From Prorocentrum cordatum (Eukaryota > Sar > Dinophyceae > Prorocentrales > Prorocentraceae): a stretch of 64,000 nucleotides of DNA. Position numbers and translations under genes: made by a program. Under the pieces are notes generated by a model. That model worked only from the letters and a program-made list of their open reading frames with translations, did not search any database and was not told where the DNA came from. Shown here one piece after another: positions 18,820-30,306 of this stretch (position 1 is the stretch's first letter; the number at the start of each line of letters is the position of its first letter). The stretch covers positions 25,001 through 89,000 of the forward strand of contig CAUYUJ010017785.1 in NCBI GenBank assembly GCA_963575745.1. The letters run 5' to 3'.

Positions 18820-19260
18820 ACGGTCCACCTCAAGCTTGCCACCTACAATGCGCAAAGAGCAAGCATGGACGCAACAGGTGAAGGACTGCAACCGCACGAC
18901 CAGCACATCCTGTACCACATGACGAGAAGGCAGCACCTACAAGCACAAGAACTATTACAGAAGGTCCACGTCATGGGGATTCAGGGAACGACAGCCAAGA
19001 GTGACTTCAGCACAGCAGACATGTTCATGAGCTTCACTACGCCACAACACCCATCCAAACTTGGATGCAACCTGCGGGTCATCACAGCACGACTGTATGC
19101 GACCACTCCTAAACAACAGTTCTACTTCAAGAACAAGCACTCCCGAGTTCTACGCTCATCCCACCGACTTCTGATCATCAAGCTAAGGCGCGCCTCAAAT
19201 ACAGCACGATACGCGACACACAGCACGATGGTGGGACACGTTCCACGATTTGGCCAACAA
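18820..19260 (+). pseudogene. AP-endonuclease-like N-terminus of LINE
   Basis: KLATYNAQRA fits the first strand and Asn of the EEP fold. VMGIQGTTAK fits the GIQET motif but with Gly where the metal-binding Glu belongs. GCNLRVITARLY and SHRLLIIKLRRAS fit later strands. Downstream parts are not readable in one frame. I place it here by motif order and by the reverse transcriptase that follows. Confidence 0.5.
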
Positions 19261-20279
19261 ATGACTCCCTACCATGCGACTGGCCGAATTCAATGCACGC
19301 ATCACCACTCACACCACACCAGGCATTGGAAATTCCCCACCACCTGCACACCAGCAACGAGGAGAAGACGATAATGCAGAGCAAGTACGCCCCACGACGG
19401 CAGCACACAACCCCACTTGCGCAAACACAATCATTAACCATGAAACTACCTACCATGAAACGACCTACCCTGGTCAAAAAATAACGGCGAGATTACCCAG
19501 CACGGGAACGACTACATATCAATCAGCAACGACTGGATGCCGTTCACTGCTGGACCACACGATGACCACCAGCACGACTCAGGTACAAAAAACGAAGGCC
19601 ATTGCCCGGCCTACCGAACCATCAAGCACAAACGACAGCATACAAAATCACGACGACAGCAACCACCACCCTACGACCACGCCAAAATGCAATACCCAGC
19701 TTTGCAGACACAATGCGCAAGGCTACTCGACAGCCAGCCACTACCGACCTGAGACACGACAAGCGTACTACACGCAGCAGCTACATATTGCTTCCCTACT
19801 GACGACGTCACTCCACGTCAAGCATATATTCGGACACAATGAAGCTGATAAGACTACGACGACGCGCGATAGCTGTGCTACGACTGGAGAGGCACACGAC
19901 TACGAGCACCATGATCTACAAACTCAACCAGGGCGTCGAGCAGTACCTTATGGGCGGACCCACCGACCAGCACATACGTCAGCTACATCTCGCAGGATAC
20001 ACCTCTGCAACCGACCGCATAAGTAATGCAGAACAGGCAATGCGGACCTTCTTTAGCCAGGACGCGTACACCTCTTGCACACAAACTTAAACAAGACAGA
20101 GCCAGCAACGTAGCAGCAGTGTCGGACTCCTTTCAACAACCCCATGGCTTGCACGAACACAGGGCAGCGTGGCAACACCCCAAAGCAGGACTCGCGATGG
20201 ACCATCTACTAAAAGAAAGCAGCCAAAGCGAAAGTGGTGCCATACTTCCCGGACGACGCGGGCAAAGCACTTCAAGATG

Positions 20280-21600
20280 ACCAGCAACAATGTGACGAAC
20301 TTAAAAGGCATTTCGCACGACAGGAAGAAGCCAACATCACGGACAACGAGGGAATCCAGAAGTTCTACAGCGACACATTACGCACGGCAAACAAACCAGC
20401 ATCACTTGACTTCGTGATTCCGCTACCACGCACAACTACGCTCATCAAAAACGTCAACCGTAGGAAACAACCAGGACTAGACAGAATTACGACTGACCGT
20501 CCCCAAGCGGCACCAAATAGCACAGCAAGACGATACGCCCGCGACTCCTGAAGGCATCTCTGACACAACAGGAGCCTTTGCTCTGGAAACATGGCGCCTC
20601 AATACCTCTGCACAAAGGCCAGGGAACAACCAGCAAAGTGACGCAACACAACACCGATCCATTCTACTGGTCTCCGAGATCCCCAAGCTACACTAGACCT
20701 ACCTCAGACAGAGCCTCAACACCATACTAACCAAAGTACTGCGACCTAGGGAGATCTACAGCAGTTGTAGCACATACAACCACGCTCACGACCGACTACC
20801 TCTGCAAATACAAATTCAGCACGATGCGCTACTACATCGACCTCACAGCAGCATTTCACACAATGGTTCGCGAGACGGTATTCGGGGAGCGCACATCTAA
20901 TCCCGACAATTCGGCATACTAGCAGCACCACGATTTTCCTCCAGCATTACCGCCAGCGAAAGCCATTCTGAACCTCCCTGTTATGCCTGGCACGCGCGGA
21001 TGTGGCCAGTACCTCACAGCACGAATCGTCGAATCCTACCGAGCATCCCATTTCACACGTAAGCACTCGCACCTGACGGCCCACCGAACAAAAGGCACAC
21101 GACCTGGCAATAGCCTCGCAGATGCGATGTACAACCTCTCTATCTGCAAGACCACTCAACGATCTTGCAGCACATATGACAGGCCAGCCATAAGCAGTGC
21201 AACTACCGACACCAGCACAACCACTATTCTCAAAATGCCAACACACCGGCAAAGACCAAGACGCAAACGCTACCAGCATCGCCTTCGTCGACGACACGCT
21301 GATGCTAGCACAGTGCAAAGACAGCGACCTCTTAGAGCACTACATGATAGAAATAGCTACTACCACGCACGGTTTACTGACCAGATGCATCTCAAGCTCA
21401 ACTGCAAGCCAAGTCCGCACTTGCCATGCACCTCGTGGACGAGGGCACAGACAAGGCCAACCAGCAACTCCATGCAGACAGCACGCCAGCCATCTACTGT
21501 TCCACCTGGGACCAGCTAATCACCATTACACATATACGACTACCTCGGCACTCACTTCAATCCAGCATGCTCAAGAGCGGTACGTGCAGCACGCTAGGTG
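20280..21600 (+). pseudogene. reverse transcriptase domain of LINE, fragmented
   Basis: NRRKQPGLDRIT fits the usual R.KAPGPD.I. YYIDLTAAFHTMVRE is motif A with its Asp at 20839-20841. AFVDDTLMLA (21281-21310) is motif C with both Asp present. YDYLGTHFNP after it fits the YLG motif. These lie in three different frames with stops between, so no intact enzyme can be encoded. Confidence 0.75.
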
Positions 21601-22734
21601 ACCAAAAAACAAGCATCGTTTCCACCATTTGAAGCGACGCACTACAAAAACAACTGCATGTGAAATAACATCAAGGTCTGCCTCGCTGAAACTTAGAGAC
21701 CACTCGGCAAACCAACGACAGCACAGATCATCGCAGCAAGAAGCCACTCTTACCGCAGTACCACGAAAACGCACTTTCTACGAAACAGCGACTCAAACGT
21801 GACCGACCAACGCCTACATATCATAGCACAAAGAGTCGACTATGAGACGGATCTACCACCTCGGCGGCTCAAATAGATGGCAAAACTGTCCACCAACGCA
21901 CCACACGTTCTACTACGATTGACCGATCTAACACACGAGCCGCTCTCTACTCCCACTACCTGGCTCAACACGATGACCTCGGACCCACGCTGGTTAACTA
22001 CACAACCAAAGACACCGTCGACAAACTGAAAAACTGGCACACAGCACGCTGGCTCGAGCACGCACAGGAAGCACGTGAGCACTACCTATGGCAGGTCGAA
22101 AAGGCAAAGTGCAGAACATTCATCTCATACGTGGACCAGCAGCGCACACAAATATGAAGAGCATCAACGACAGCTTGACTTCGAGAGTGACGATTCTGAC
22201 CCAGCTCCACCACAACCGCAAACAGCCTACGTATGCGATGAATGCAGACACACTTCCAATACGATTTTGGGACCAGAGAGCACGTCGCACAAAGAAGCTA
22301 CCGCAACAAGATGACATTGTCAACGGAGCCTAGAACAAGACCTGTAAGTGCTGGAAATTCAAGTTCTCGACAGCGGTTCCTGACGCGCCTGCGATGCAGA
22401 ATAGCACGTTACCAGAACTTCGGATTACAGCACATGCCGCTCATTCCACCTGACACCGTGCAAGCATTACGGCAGAACGGCAGGACAAACAAACGGGCCA
22501 ACGGGGACAATGGACCCAGGGCAGACGCAGCAACCACTCCTGCAGTAAAACCAGCAGGCCACGAAAGACAAGCACTGGTACAGTCCGACGTACCTATACT
22601 GCCAGCTACGACTCTGGATCCAAAGCAGGAGTTCGCCAGCCCCCTAACGACAACAAGAGTTCTCCAGCTTTCATATTCCTCTTATTTCAGTATAACATAC
22701 ATTGCCATGATCTCCAGCAGCACCTAGAACACAC

Positions 22735-25700
22735 CCACGTCACACAAACATACACGTGCATCAGAATTGACCACGGAGCAGACTCACCACTTGACCTAGC
22801 AGCCCCAGAGGTCACAGACACCTGGATAGAGCGCATCATCCAAGGGCAAGTGGCAGCCATTATAGCTAGACCACCTTACGACACATGGACAGCCAACACG
22901 ACACAACGGACGACACATCATTAATGGGGCATGTCTAACCAATCGCAAGAGCAGCTCGCACGCACAAGGATTGCAAACATAATAATTCAGAATATGTTCC
23001 TGCTCCTACACGTTCGTAGTCCGTCCTGTCTCTTCCCCGACGCCTCTCCTGTCCCCTCCCCAGCCACCTCCCCTTCCCCGTGCTCGGGAAGGGCACAGCG
23101 CCTCTCGCGCAGACGGGGATACCATGCGCCACGGGCGTTCCCTAACGCCCAGCCAGGCGCCCCCGGAAACGTGCCCGCTGACTCATCCACCAATGTTTTT
23201 TTTGTTTCACACTGAAATGTGAGCGAGCACCGTGAAAGGCCCCGCCCATCGGACCTCGTTGTGGGCGACGTTAACGGGCGCCGTTTCGGGCACCATTAAG
23301 GGGCACCTCTTGGGGCACGGCAACTGGCACCTCTTCGGGCACAAGCACACACCGGCGGACAGAAACATTAGCGGGCACAGCTAGCGGGCTTATCTTGGGG
23401 CACGGCAGTGGGCACCTCCGCGGGCGCGCCCCAGAGGGTGCCCAGTAATCCTGCCAGAACTAGTGGGCACAGTTAGCGGGCGCATCTTTGGGGCCAGGAC
23501 TTCAAGCATGCCAGCGGCGGTCATTCGGCCGTCGCACAGGGCTTGATGGCGCTCAGATGAAGCAACCCGGGGCGAGAGAACGTCGGAAGGCCACAAGGCG
23601 GTCCCAAACAAGCGAATTTACAAGGGCACTGCGAGCGGGCCACAGTAGGGCCACGGTCCACGAGGGGGGCCAAGAATGACGCGCAAGGTGCGTTCAGGGG
23701 ATACGGAAGACCGGACCGAAGCGTCACCGTGGACCCGGAATGCTCACAAGATAGCCACGGGGCGCCGATGCCGCGCCCCACGCCCGCACCACAACCGTGG
23801 GGACCACGAGACATACCGAGCGCCCCCAGGTTCGAGGCAGACTACGAATATTAGATGTCTCGTCGGATGCAAGAAATTGCGCTGCGAACGCATCCCTCGC
23901 CCCCCTGGAAGATTAGTTTCCCTGCCAACCCCTCACCAGCCCCCTCGCGAAGCCAAGCCTGCCCCTCCCGCCCCCCCATTTCCCCTGCACCATGTGTCCT
24001 CCGCTCTGCCATGTCTCTCAAGCCGGCATCTTCATTTTCAACGAGAGCTGCTTCATGTTGGCGATGACCTCTGTACTGCTCTCGCACTTGAACTTGATAC
24101 GAACTAGAAATCAACGGGGTCTGCAGACAAGTTATGATGAAGATTCCCGACGTTCCGACCCAAGCACGCATCATACGGAGGATAGATGAGAAGTACACGG
24201 CAGACTCAACAGATCTACGACCTCATGTCGTCGACGGCAGCTATTCTCGGTGCAACAGAGACCACCAGCGGTACGATTCATGAGAGGCTGTCCACTCATT
24301 TCCATATTTTCCCCCGCACTCATGTGGTCCACCCTCCGCTTGTTATCCAGACTTGTTTAAAGCACTTCCCCTTTAATCCAGAAGCGCATAAAATATTCTC
24401 ATTTGCTCGTTTATCACTGAGCCGTACTATCATCATGTATGTTCTCTGAACGGGTGTGGGGCGAAATATAGCAGCAGCGGGACAGGCTGGATGGAAGCAA
24501 CTATGTCGGGCCCCCCTGGTCGCCAGGAAGATGGCCCCACTGCAGCCATTCTTTGACCATTGCATCTCAATATTCTAAGTCTATCGAGTTGCTCAAGATT
24601 GTGAATCAGGCCAGTCTTACGATCAGCAAACGCAGTAAATTCTGCCTGGCCAGCCTACAGCGTTGACCTGTCAGCACTTTAATGTAGGAGGAGCCCTTTC
24701 AACCTGCGACCGCCGCATCTACGAGGGAAAGGGGCTCGAGGATCGGTGGGGAGGCTGGGGAGGAATACGCTTGCACGCAGCCCACACTTCAACACGTTGC
24801 CACCTACGGAACTCTGCGCAGGAGCCCTCCTCGTACCCCGAAGACATCTTGCCACCTGTGGTCTTACAGCCGCGCATCTCGCTACTCTCGTAACCACTTA
24901 AGCAAACCAACTGGTTAGCCTGTACCTTCCGTGCTAGCCTTGTCAACACCTACCTACTGCCAGTTCCAACCTTACACGGTGACGCTCCATCTTGCACCCA
25001 TTCGCAAATATGTTTACGTGACCGTGCTCTGTGGGAACAGGAAATAGACCTGGTGGATACGGGAGGAGGTTCAGCATACGGCTAGATGCATACTGGCTGA
25101 ACTACCTGGGGGTGCTAAAGCTTCGACCATCAGAGGTCAAGCTGTGCACACCCCCGGCGCCCCCCCCCGTAGAATCTCAGCGACAGACTTTTGGTCAGGG
25201 AGCGGTCCAAATCCGATGGGCTCGTATCCCGTAGCTATAATATACACATAACGGCGTGATACTTACTCCGACACATAAAGAATAGGCACAGGAATCACCC
25301 CGAACTGGACCCGCTCACAGCTTAATCACTCCGCATGGGGCACTTGATATTGTCAGCGTCACCGTCGTCATCGTCGCTGTCATGCCGATGTCAACGCGAT
25401 GCTCCATTGTATCCGTTCTCGTTTTGACGCGGCGTGGCCCTGGGAATCCTCATCCAACGCTGTCGCTCTTGCTTTGCTGGCCGGCCATCCGAGAGAGCTC
25501 ACGAAGGTTCGCAACTCCGCATCAGGGCACTTTTGCACCCTAATCGGTCGTCCACGGTACGCGGGACCAGCTGTGCAATTCTCCGCCGATGGTCAAGAAC
25601 TCTAGCACCTGGCAAATAGCCAGGCTGACCTTACGGTCAGTATGAAAGCGAACGTGTTGCTCCCCAAGCGTTGGGTAGAGCACTACGCAGCACTCTTGCA

Positions 25701-26130
25701 TCTGACCTCGCATCTGACATAGTGGTATTGTAGTGGAGCGACTTGTGGCGGGGAATGTTTTAAGCGGTGGAGGCTCTAAGCGTCTTAGGTCACCCGTGAG
25801 GCTTTACCCACTAGGATCGGGCACGAACACTTGGCAGACCAGCTTATGTCGCCACCTTTGCTTACTGTGCGCGTGTAGCTCGAGCCCTCTTGTTCGGATT
25901 CACCCAAGTTGTAATCCTCCGTATGTGTCGTTTGGCTTTGCACCTCCTCCCCTTAAACGGCAGACGGCGGCGTTACTCCATATCCTAATGGGTCAATGCT
26001 TTTTGTTATGCTTGCACGTTCTGTTATGCACACTTCGACAGTTTTATTTGCGTGTCGCTATGCCTAAGTCGGCCTTGCACTGCTTGCTTTGCCTTCCCGC
26101 AGGAACGCTTCAGCCCCGCAGCTAAAATCT
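22735..26130. other. long stretch with no recognised gene; GGGCAC minisatellite at 23.24-23.50 kb
   Basis: Between about 23,240 and 23,500 short GGGCAC/GGGCACC units recur, with GGGCACAG(C/T)TAGCGGGC repeated about 90 bp apart (near 23,373 and 23,465). The remainder (23.5-26.1 kb) has moderate GC and no simple repeats, and none of its frames resembles a known protein. It may be old, unrecognisable element sequence. Confidence 0.5.
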
Positions 26131-26343
26131 GACCAACGTCACAAAAAAGGAGCAGGAGGAGGACGTCGACGACGACGAGCCCTGCCCCATGTCTGCGCAC
26201 CGCGGGGCCTTACCCCTCTCGACCAGGCCAGCCAGCACCCGGGCCTCCTGGGCAGGCCCCGGGCGCGCGGGCGTGGCGGACTCGCCACCTTCGGCGGGAG
26301 CGGCAGCAGAAAGAAGAGGGGGGAGAGAGGGAGGAAGAGAGGG

Positions 26344-26382
26344 CCTCCTCCTCCTCCTCCTCCTCCTCCTCCTCCTCCTCCT

Positions 26383-26413
<31 letters not shown>

Positions 26414-26543
26414 CTCCTCCTCCTCATCATCATCATCATCATCATATCATCATCATCATCATCATCATCAGCAGCGTCATCATCATCAGCAGCATCATCA
26501 GCATCATCATCATCATCATCAGCAGCATCAGCATCAGCATCAC

Positions 26544-26587
<44 letters not shown>

Positions 26588-26645
26588 GCATCAGAATCAG
26601 CATCATCATCATCATCCTCATCATCATCATCATCATCATCATCAG

Positions 26646-26678
<33 letters not shown>

Positions 26679-26992
26679 CATCATCATCCTTCTCCTCCTC
26701 CTCCTCCTCCTCCTCCTCCTTCTCCCCTACTCCGAGGCGGTGGTCCCTGGAGGTCAGCGGAGGGAAGCCTCCTGGAGGTCCCCACGGGTTTCTGTGAGGG
26801 CTCCCCGCAGACTCGCATTGGAACCCGCAGAGGCCTCCGGGGCCCGCAGAAGGGGCGGAGAGGGTCCAAAAATGGCGGCCCCCGAGCCTCGAAGGAGACG
26901 AGGGGGAGGAGGAGGAGGAGGAGGAGGAGGAGGAGGAGGAGGAGGAGGAGGAGGAGGAGGAGGAGCAAAGGGAGGAGGAGGAGGAGGAGGAG
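26344..26992. repeat. compound microsatellite: (TCC)n, (ATC)n, (TCC)n, then (GGA)n
   Basis: TCC units (26344-26418) give way to about 270 bp of ATC units with scattered AGC and CTC variants, then TCC again to about 26722. After a short unique part, (GGA)n occupies 26903-26992. The outer TCC and GGA blocks could pair across 500 bp. Frames here are homopolymeric and not genes. Confidence 0.95.
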
Positions 26993-27019
26993 GACCAGTG
27001 CAAATCCGAGACGCGTTAA

Positions 27020-27330
27020 CGATACTGTGATAGACCCTCTCTCGAAGTTCCCTGCCCATGGGTCCTTTGAAGAATTTGCTGTCAGTGGGAAACGGCCAAT
27101 GTGAAGACAACCGTCTGAGAGTCCTCAATCGTGCTCGAACACATGGCATGGGACTTCAACGCCGCCAATCAACGTGACTGTTGCGTCCTGACGATTCTAA
27201 ACCGTGCCAAAAAATATTCGTGGGACTTCAACACGTCGCAGCCGCGTCTTGAGAACCCTAAATCGCGCCAAACTGTAATGCCTGGGACCTCGATCATACG
27301 AACCCTTAAAACTGCTGCACAATAGTGACA
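27020..27330 (+). repeat. dispersed tandem repeat family R2 (GGGACTTCAACGCC units)
   Basis: Units of about 70-80 bp carry GTGGGACTTCAAC, then AACGTGACTGTTGCGTC, TGACGATTCTAAA and CGTGCCAAAA. The same pattern with more changes recurs at about 29,185-29,350. Confidence 0.7.
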
Positions 27331-27470
27331 CGAATGCGCGCGGCGCTAAGGCGAGAGCAACAGTTTGAAAACTACCAGCCCTCCATCATTGAAGCTGCTG
27401 CAAGATGTTAAGACGAATGTGCGCGGGTCTAAAGCGAACGTCAAATCCCACCAGCCCTCTGGGCGTCGGT
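27331..27470 (+). repeat. dispersed repeat family R1 (CTAAGGCGAGAGC...TTTGAAAAC)
   Basis: R1 units read roughly AAGACGAATG(C/T)GCGCGG, CTAAGGCGAGAGC, AACA(A/G)TTTGAAAAC, CCGCCCTC and GAAACTGCTGCAA. Two are present here. More lie at 28,486-28,620 and 29,391-29,750, and in reverse orientation at 43,845-44,095. Confidence 0.75.
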
Positions 27471-27689
27471 GGTTTAAGGCGTTTCCTCTTCCACCCCTCC
27501 CTCTTCCCCTTCGGGGAGGGGTTTACCCATCCCCCTACCCCCTCCCCGTGGACCTGGACGGGGGGCCGCGGGTAGTTAGAGCGTCCAAAACGGCCTCGGC
27601 GAGGAAGCCAACATCATTGATTGTGCTAGGGTGTTGGCCCCGTTTTGGCATCCTGGGGGGGAGGGGGCGTAATTAAGGAACCCCCCTTC

Positions 27690-27965
27690 GTTGACCGATC
27701 TCCTACAAGATGGCCGCAAGAAGCGCCCAGGAGGCCCAAAGAGGTCCCAAGATAGCCCCAAGATGGGCCCAAGAGGCGCCCAAGAGGCCCCAGGAGGCCC
27801 CCAAGAAGACCCTAAGCGGCCCCAAGAGGCCCCCTCCGAGGCACCCACGACCCCGAAAAGCCCCCCAGGATCGCCAAGAGACCCCCAAGACGTCCCAAGA
27901 GGCCACCAAGAATCGCCCAAGAGCTACCCCAAGAAGCTTCGAGAGGCATCCAAGAGACCGCTGGC
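27690..27965. repeat. minisatellite, CCAAGAGGCCC-type units
   Basis: Degenerate 10-12 bp units CCCAAGAGG and CCCCAAGA fill the stretch. The complementary form (CCTCTTGGG) fills 53,990-54,745 and the last 120 bases of the window, so one family appears in both orientations. Confidence 0.8.
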
Positions 27966-28160
27966 CCTTGTGTTTGCCCTCCTCCTCCTCCTCCTCCTCC
28001 TGCTCCTCCTTCCTGCCCCTACTCCTTCTCGTCCTCCTCCTCCTCCTCCTCCCTCCTCCTCCTCCTCCGCCTCCTCCTCATCATAGTCATCCTCCTTCTT
28101 CCCACTCCCTCATCCATCCATCCATCCACTTCTTCCTTCTCCTCCTCACTCCTTTGCACG
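27966..28160. repeat. (TCC)n tract
   Basis: TCC-rich with TCA and (CATC)n variants; ends near 28,150. Confidence 0.85.
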
Positions 28161-28227
28161 GTTCGGCCGTCCTCCTCTTTGCTGCCGCACTCCCCTGATC
28201 ACCTCAACTCGCCTGGACATCGTTTCT

Positions 28228-28420
28228 GGATGGGCTGGTGGGGATACTTTTCGTCGCGGCCGCAGGCGAGCGCGCCAGCAGCGTCAGAGCTGGTGGGGAT
28301 ACGTCTTTGTCGCGGCCGCAAGCGAAAGCGCAGGCGGCATCCGAAGGTCGGGCGGGCTACGCGCGAGCCTAATTATACAGCGACAAGCAAGCAAAGGCTG
28401 GTAGGGATACGCGAAGCGTC
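28228..28420 (+). repeat. short tandem repeat, GGCTGGTGGGGATAC units
   Basis: GCTGGTGGGGATAC followed by GTCGCGGCCGCA and GCGAGCGC occurs twice about 60 bp apart (near 28,229 and 28,290). A third degenerate GCTGGTAGGGATACGCGA follows near 28,398. Confidence 0.65.
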
Positions 28421-28485
28421 TATAACTTTGAACAGGGCTCGCCCTACACCCTTGAAACGGTTGCAAACGTGTCAGGCGACTATGC

Positions 28486-28620
28486 GCGGCGTTGCGTGAA
28501 GAACCGCAGTTTGAAAACAACATGCCCTCCGTCCGAGAAAACGCTGTAAACTTTCAATGCAAACGCGCGCGGAGTTAAGGCGAGAGCCGCATCTTCATAA
28601 GAATCGCCATCCATCCGCGA
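28486..28620 (+). repeat. dispersed repeat family R1, further copy
   Basis: Contains CAGTTTGAAAACAACATGCC, AACGCGCGCGGAGTTAAGG and CGAGAGCCGC, matching the R1 pattern described at 27,331. Confidence 0.7.
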
Positions 28621-29184
28621 AACCGCTGCAATTTTCAAGCCACAGGATCATACAAAGCGAAGAAACCCCAGGCGAAACGCCCGGCCCGTCTTACCGACAC
28701 GCCTGGGGTGCGACAGAGAGGGGGCACTTCTAAGGAAAAGGGATGGAGGAGGAGGAGGAGAACCCGTCAGACCTGCAGGGGGCCGTCCCTCAGGAGTCGA
28801 TATTTGTCCGATGGCCCCGAACGTTCGCGCTCGCTCGCCGTGCCCGAATCTGGAAGCTCGCGGTGCCCACCCGCGGAGAAAGGGGCAGGGCGGGGGGCAC
28901 AGGAAGAAGGGAGAGGGGGAGGAGGAGGAGGAGGAGGAGGAGGAGGAGGAGGAGGAGGAGGAGGAGGACGACGAGGAGGCCAACGCAAACAGGAGGAAGA
29001 GCGACAGTAACAATACCTTGAGGGCGACAAGTGTCTCCGAAGCGCCCGACTCTAAACCCAAGAGTCACCAACAATGTCGGAATGAACCATCCCTCCAAGC
29101 TCCCTCTGCATAGGCCCCTACAGAATGTCGTTTCCACGAAAGCCCCGTTGGGGGACAACCTTTTGGCGACCCTGAAGTATGCCA
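28621..29184. other. no gene; GGA tract at 28,916-28,970
   Basis: GGA units fill about 28,916-28,970. CCAGGCGAAACGCCCGGC then a CGACAGAGAGG phrase (28,668-28,722) recurs in altered form at 29,770-29,822 (GGTGAAACGCCCGGC, GCGACAGGGAGG), so this flank also belongs to a repeat. Confidence 0.6.
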
Positions 29185-29760
29185 ATACATCAATTGCTGG
29201 GACTCCACCGCCACGGATCAACCTGACGGTTGCGTCTTGGCGATCTAGAATCGCGCCAGAACACCATTTTCGTGGGAACTCATCACCGCGAGCCAACGTA
29301 ATTGATGCACCCTCACAATCCTGAGTCCATCCAAAACACCATTCTTGGTATGTTGGCCATGGGAACCCATGAAAACCTTGCAAAGTTTTACAACGAATGC
29401 GCGCGGAACGTAGGCATGAGCCACAATTTGAAAACGAACCGCCCTCTGTCCAAAAAGCTCCTGGTACAGAAACGAATGCGCACGACGCTAAGCCGAGAAC
29501 AATGTTGAGAACGACCCGCCCTCAATATGTCAATTTCGTGCAATGATTTAAGACAAATGTCCGCGACGCTAAGGCGACAGCGACAATTTGAAAACCACCC
29601 GCCCTCGATCCGTCAGACTCTTGCAAATCGATCCGTCAGATTCTTCCAAATCGTCGATCCGTCTGACCCTTGCTAGGGCGAGCATCACCTTTTGAAAACC
29701 ACCTGCCCTTCATCTGTGAAACTGTTGCCAACGTTTAAGACTCAGGGCCATGAACTGTGG
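29185..29760 (+). repeat. R2 and R1 repeat copies in series
   Basis: R2-type units (29,185-29,390) are followed by at least four R1 units (29,391-29,750). GCCCTCGATCCGTCAGAC and related phrases are repeated three times within 29,600-29,670. Confidence 0.7.
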
Positions 29761-29868
29761 GGAATTATCCGGTGAAACGCCCGGCACGCCCTTTCAAACG
29801 GCCCCGTGGTGCGACAGGGAGGAATTAGTGACCAGGAACAGGAATGGAGGAGGAAGTGAAGGATGAGA

Positions 29869-30055
29869 TGGGAGGAGGAGGAGGAGGCGGAGGAGGAGGA
29901 GGAGGAGGAGAAGGAGGAGAGGGAGAAGGAGAAGGAGGAGGAGGAGGACGGGGAGGAAGGAGGAGCGAGAAGAAGGAGGAGGAGGACAGGGAGGACGAGG
30001 AGGAGGAGGGAAGAGGAGGAGGAGGAGAAGGAGGAGGAGGAGCAGGGGCACCCTC
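29869..30055. repeat. (GGA)n tract
   Basis: Purine-only triplets on the plus strand. Low-complexity frames on either strand are not genes. Confidence 0.9.
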
Positions 30056-30306
30056 AGAAAGGAAGAGGGCAGGCGGAGACGAGCACGAACGACAAAAAGG
30101 CAAGTGAGGTAGTCTCTGCCGCTGTGCTCTGGCTTAGCGCTTCTACCTGTATAGTAATGCGTGTGCTGCACGGCGCGATGCGACCAGGTCTGCTTGCGAG
30201 AACGCCGCCGTGCGCGCGCTGGCAGTGGATTTGATGTTGTAGTAAATATGGATTGTCACGACGATCCTCGAGACCGTGGCCGGCAAAGACAACGGGCCGG
30301 GGGGGG

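Larger units (their letters stand above)
17990..22730 (+). mobile_element. degenerate LINE-type retrotransposon, A/C-rich coding strand
   Basis: Three retrotransposon domains can be read on the plus strand, all damaged: RNase H (about 18.09-18.54 kb), an AP-endonuclease-like N-terminus (about 18.82-19.26 kb) and a reverse transcriptase (about 20.28-21.60 kb). Many stops and frame changes lie between them. The coding strand is strongly A and C rich and poor in G and T, unlike its neighbours, so the element evolved under a different bias or came from elsewhere. RNase H normally follows the reverse transcriptase in LINEs; here it comes first, so either two copies lie head to tail or the order is unusual. 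Boundaries are approximate. Confidence 0.7.

Noticed and set aside
27690-27965. Pro/Arg/Gln-rich repeat protein over the CCAAGAGG minisatellite
   Set aside because: Explained by the minisatellite, which also exists in the opposite orientation elsewhere with unrelated translation.
27331-29750. CRISPR-like array from regularly spaced R1 phrases
   Set aside because: Units vary strongly, there are no constant direct repeats with unique spacers of fixed length, no cas genes, and the context is eukaryotic.
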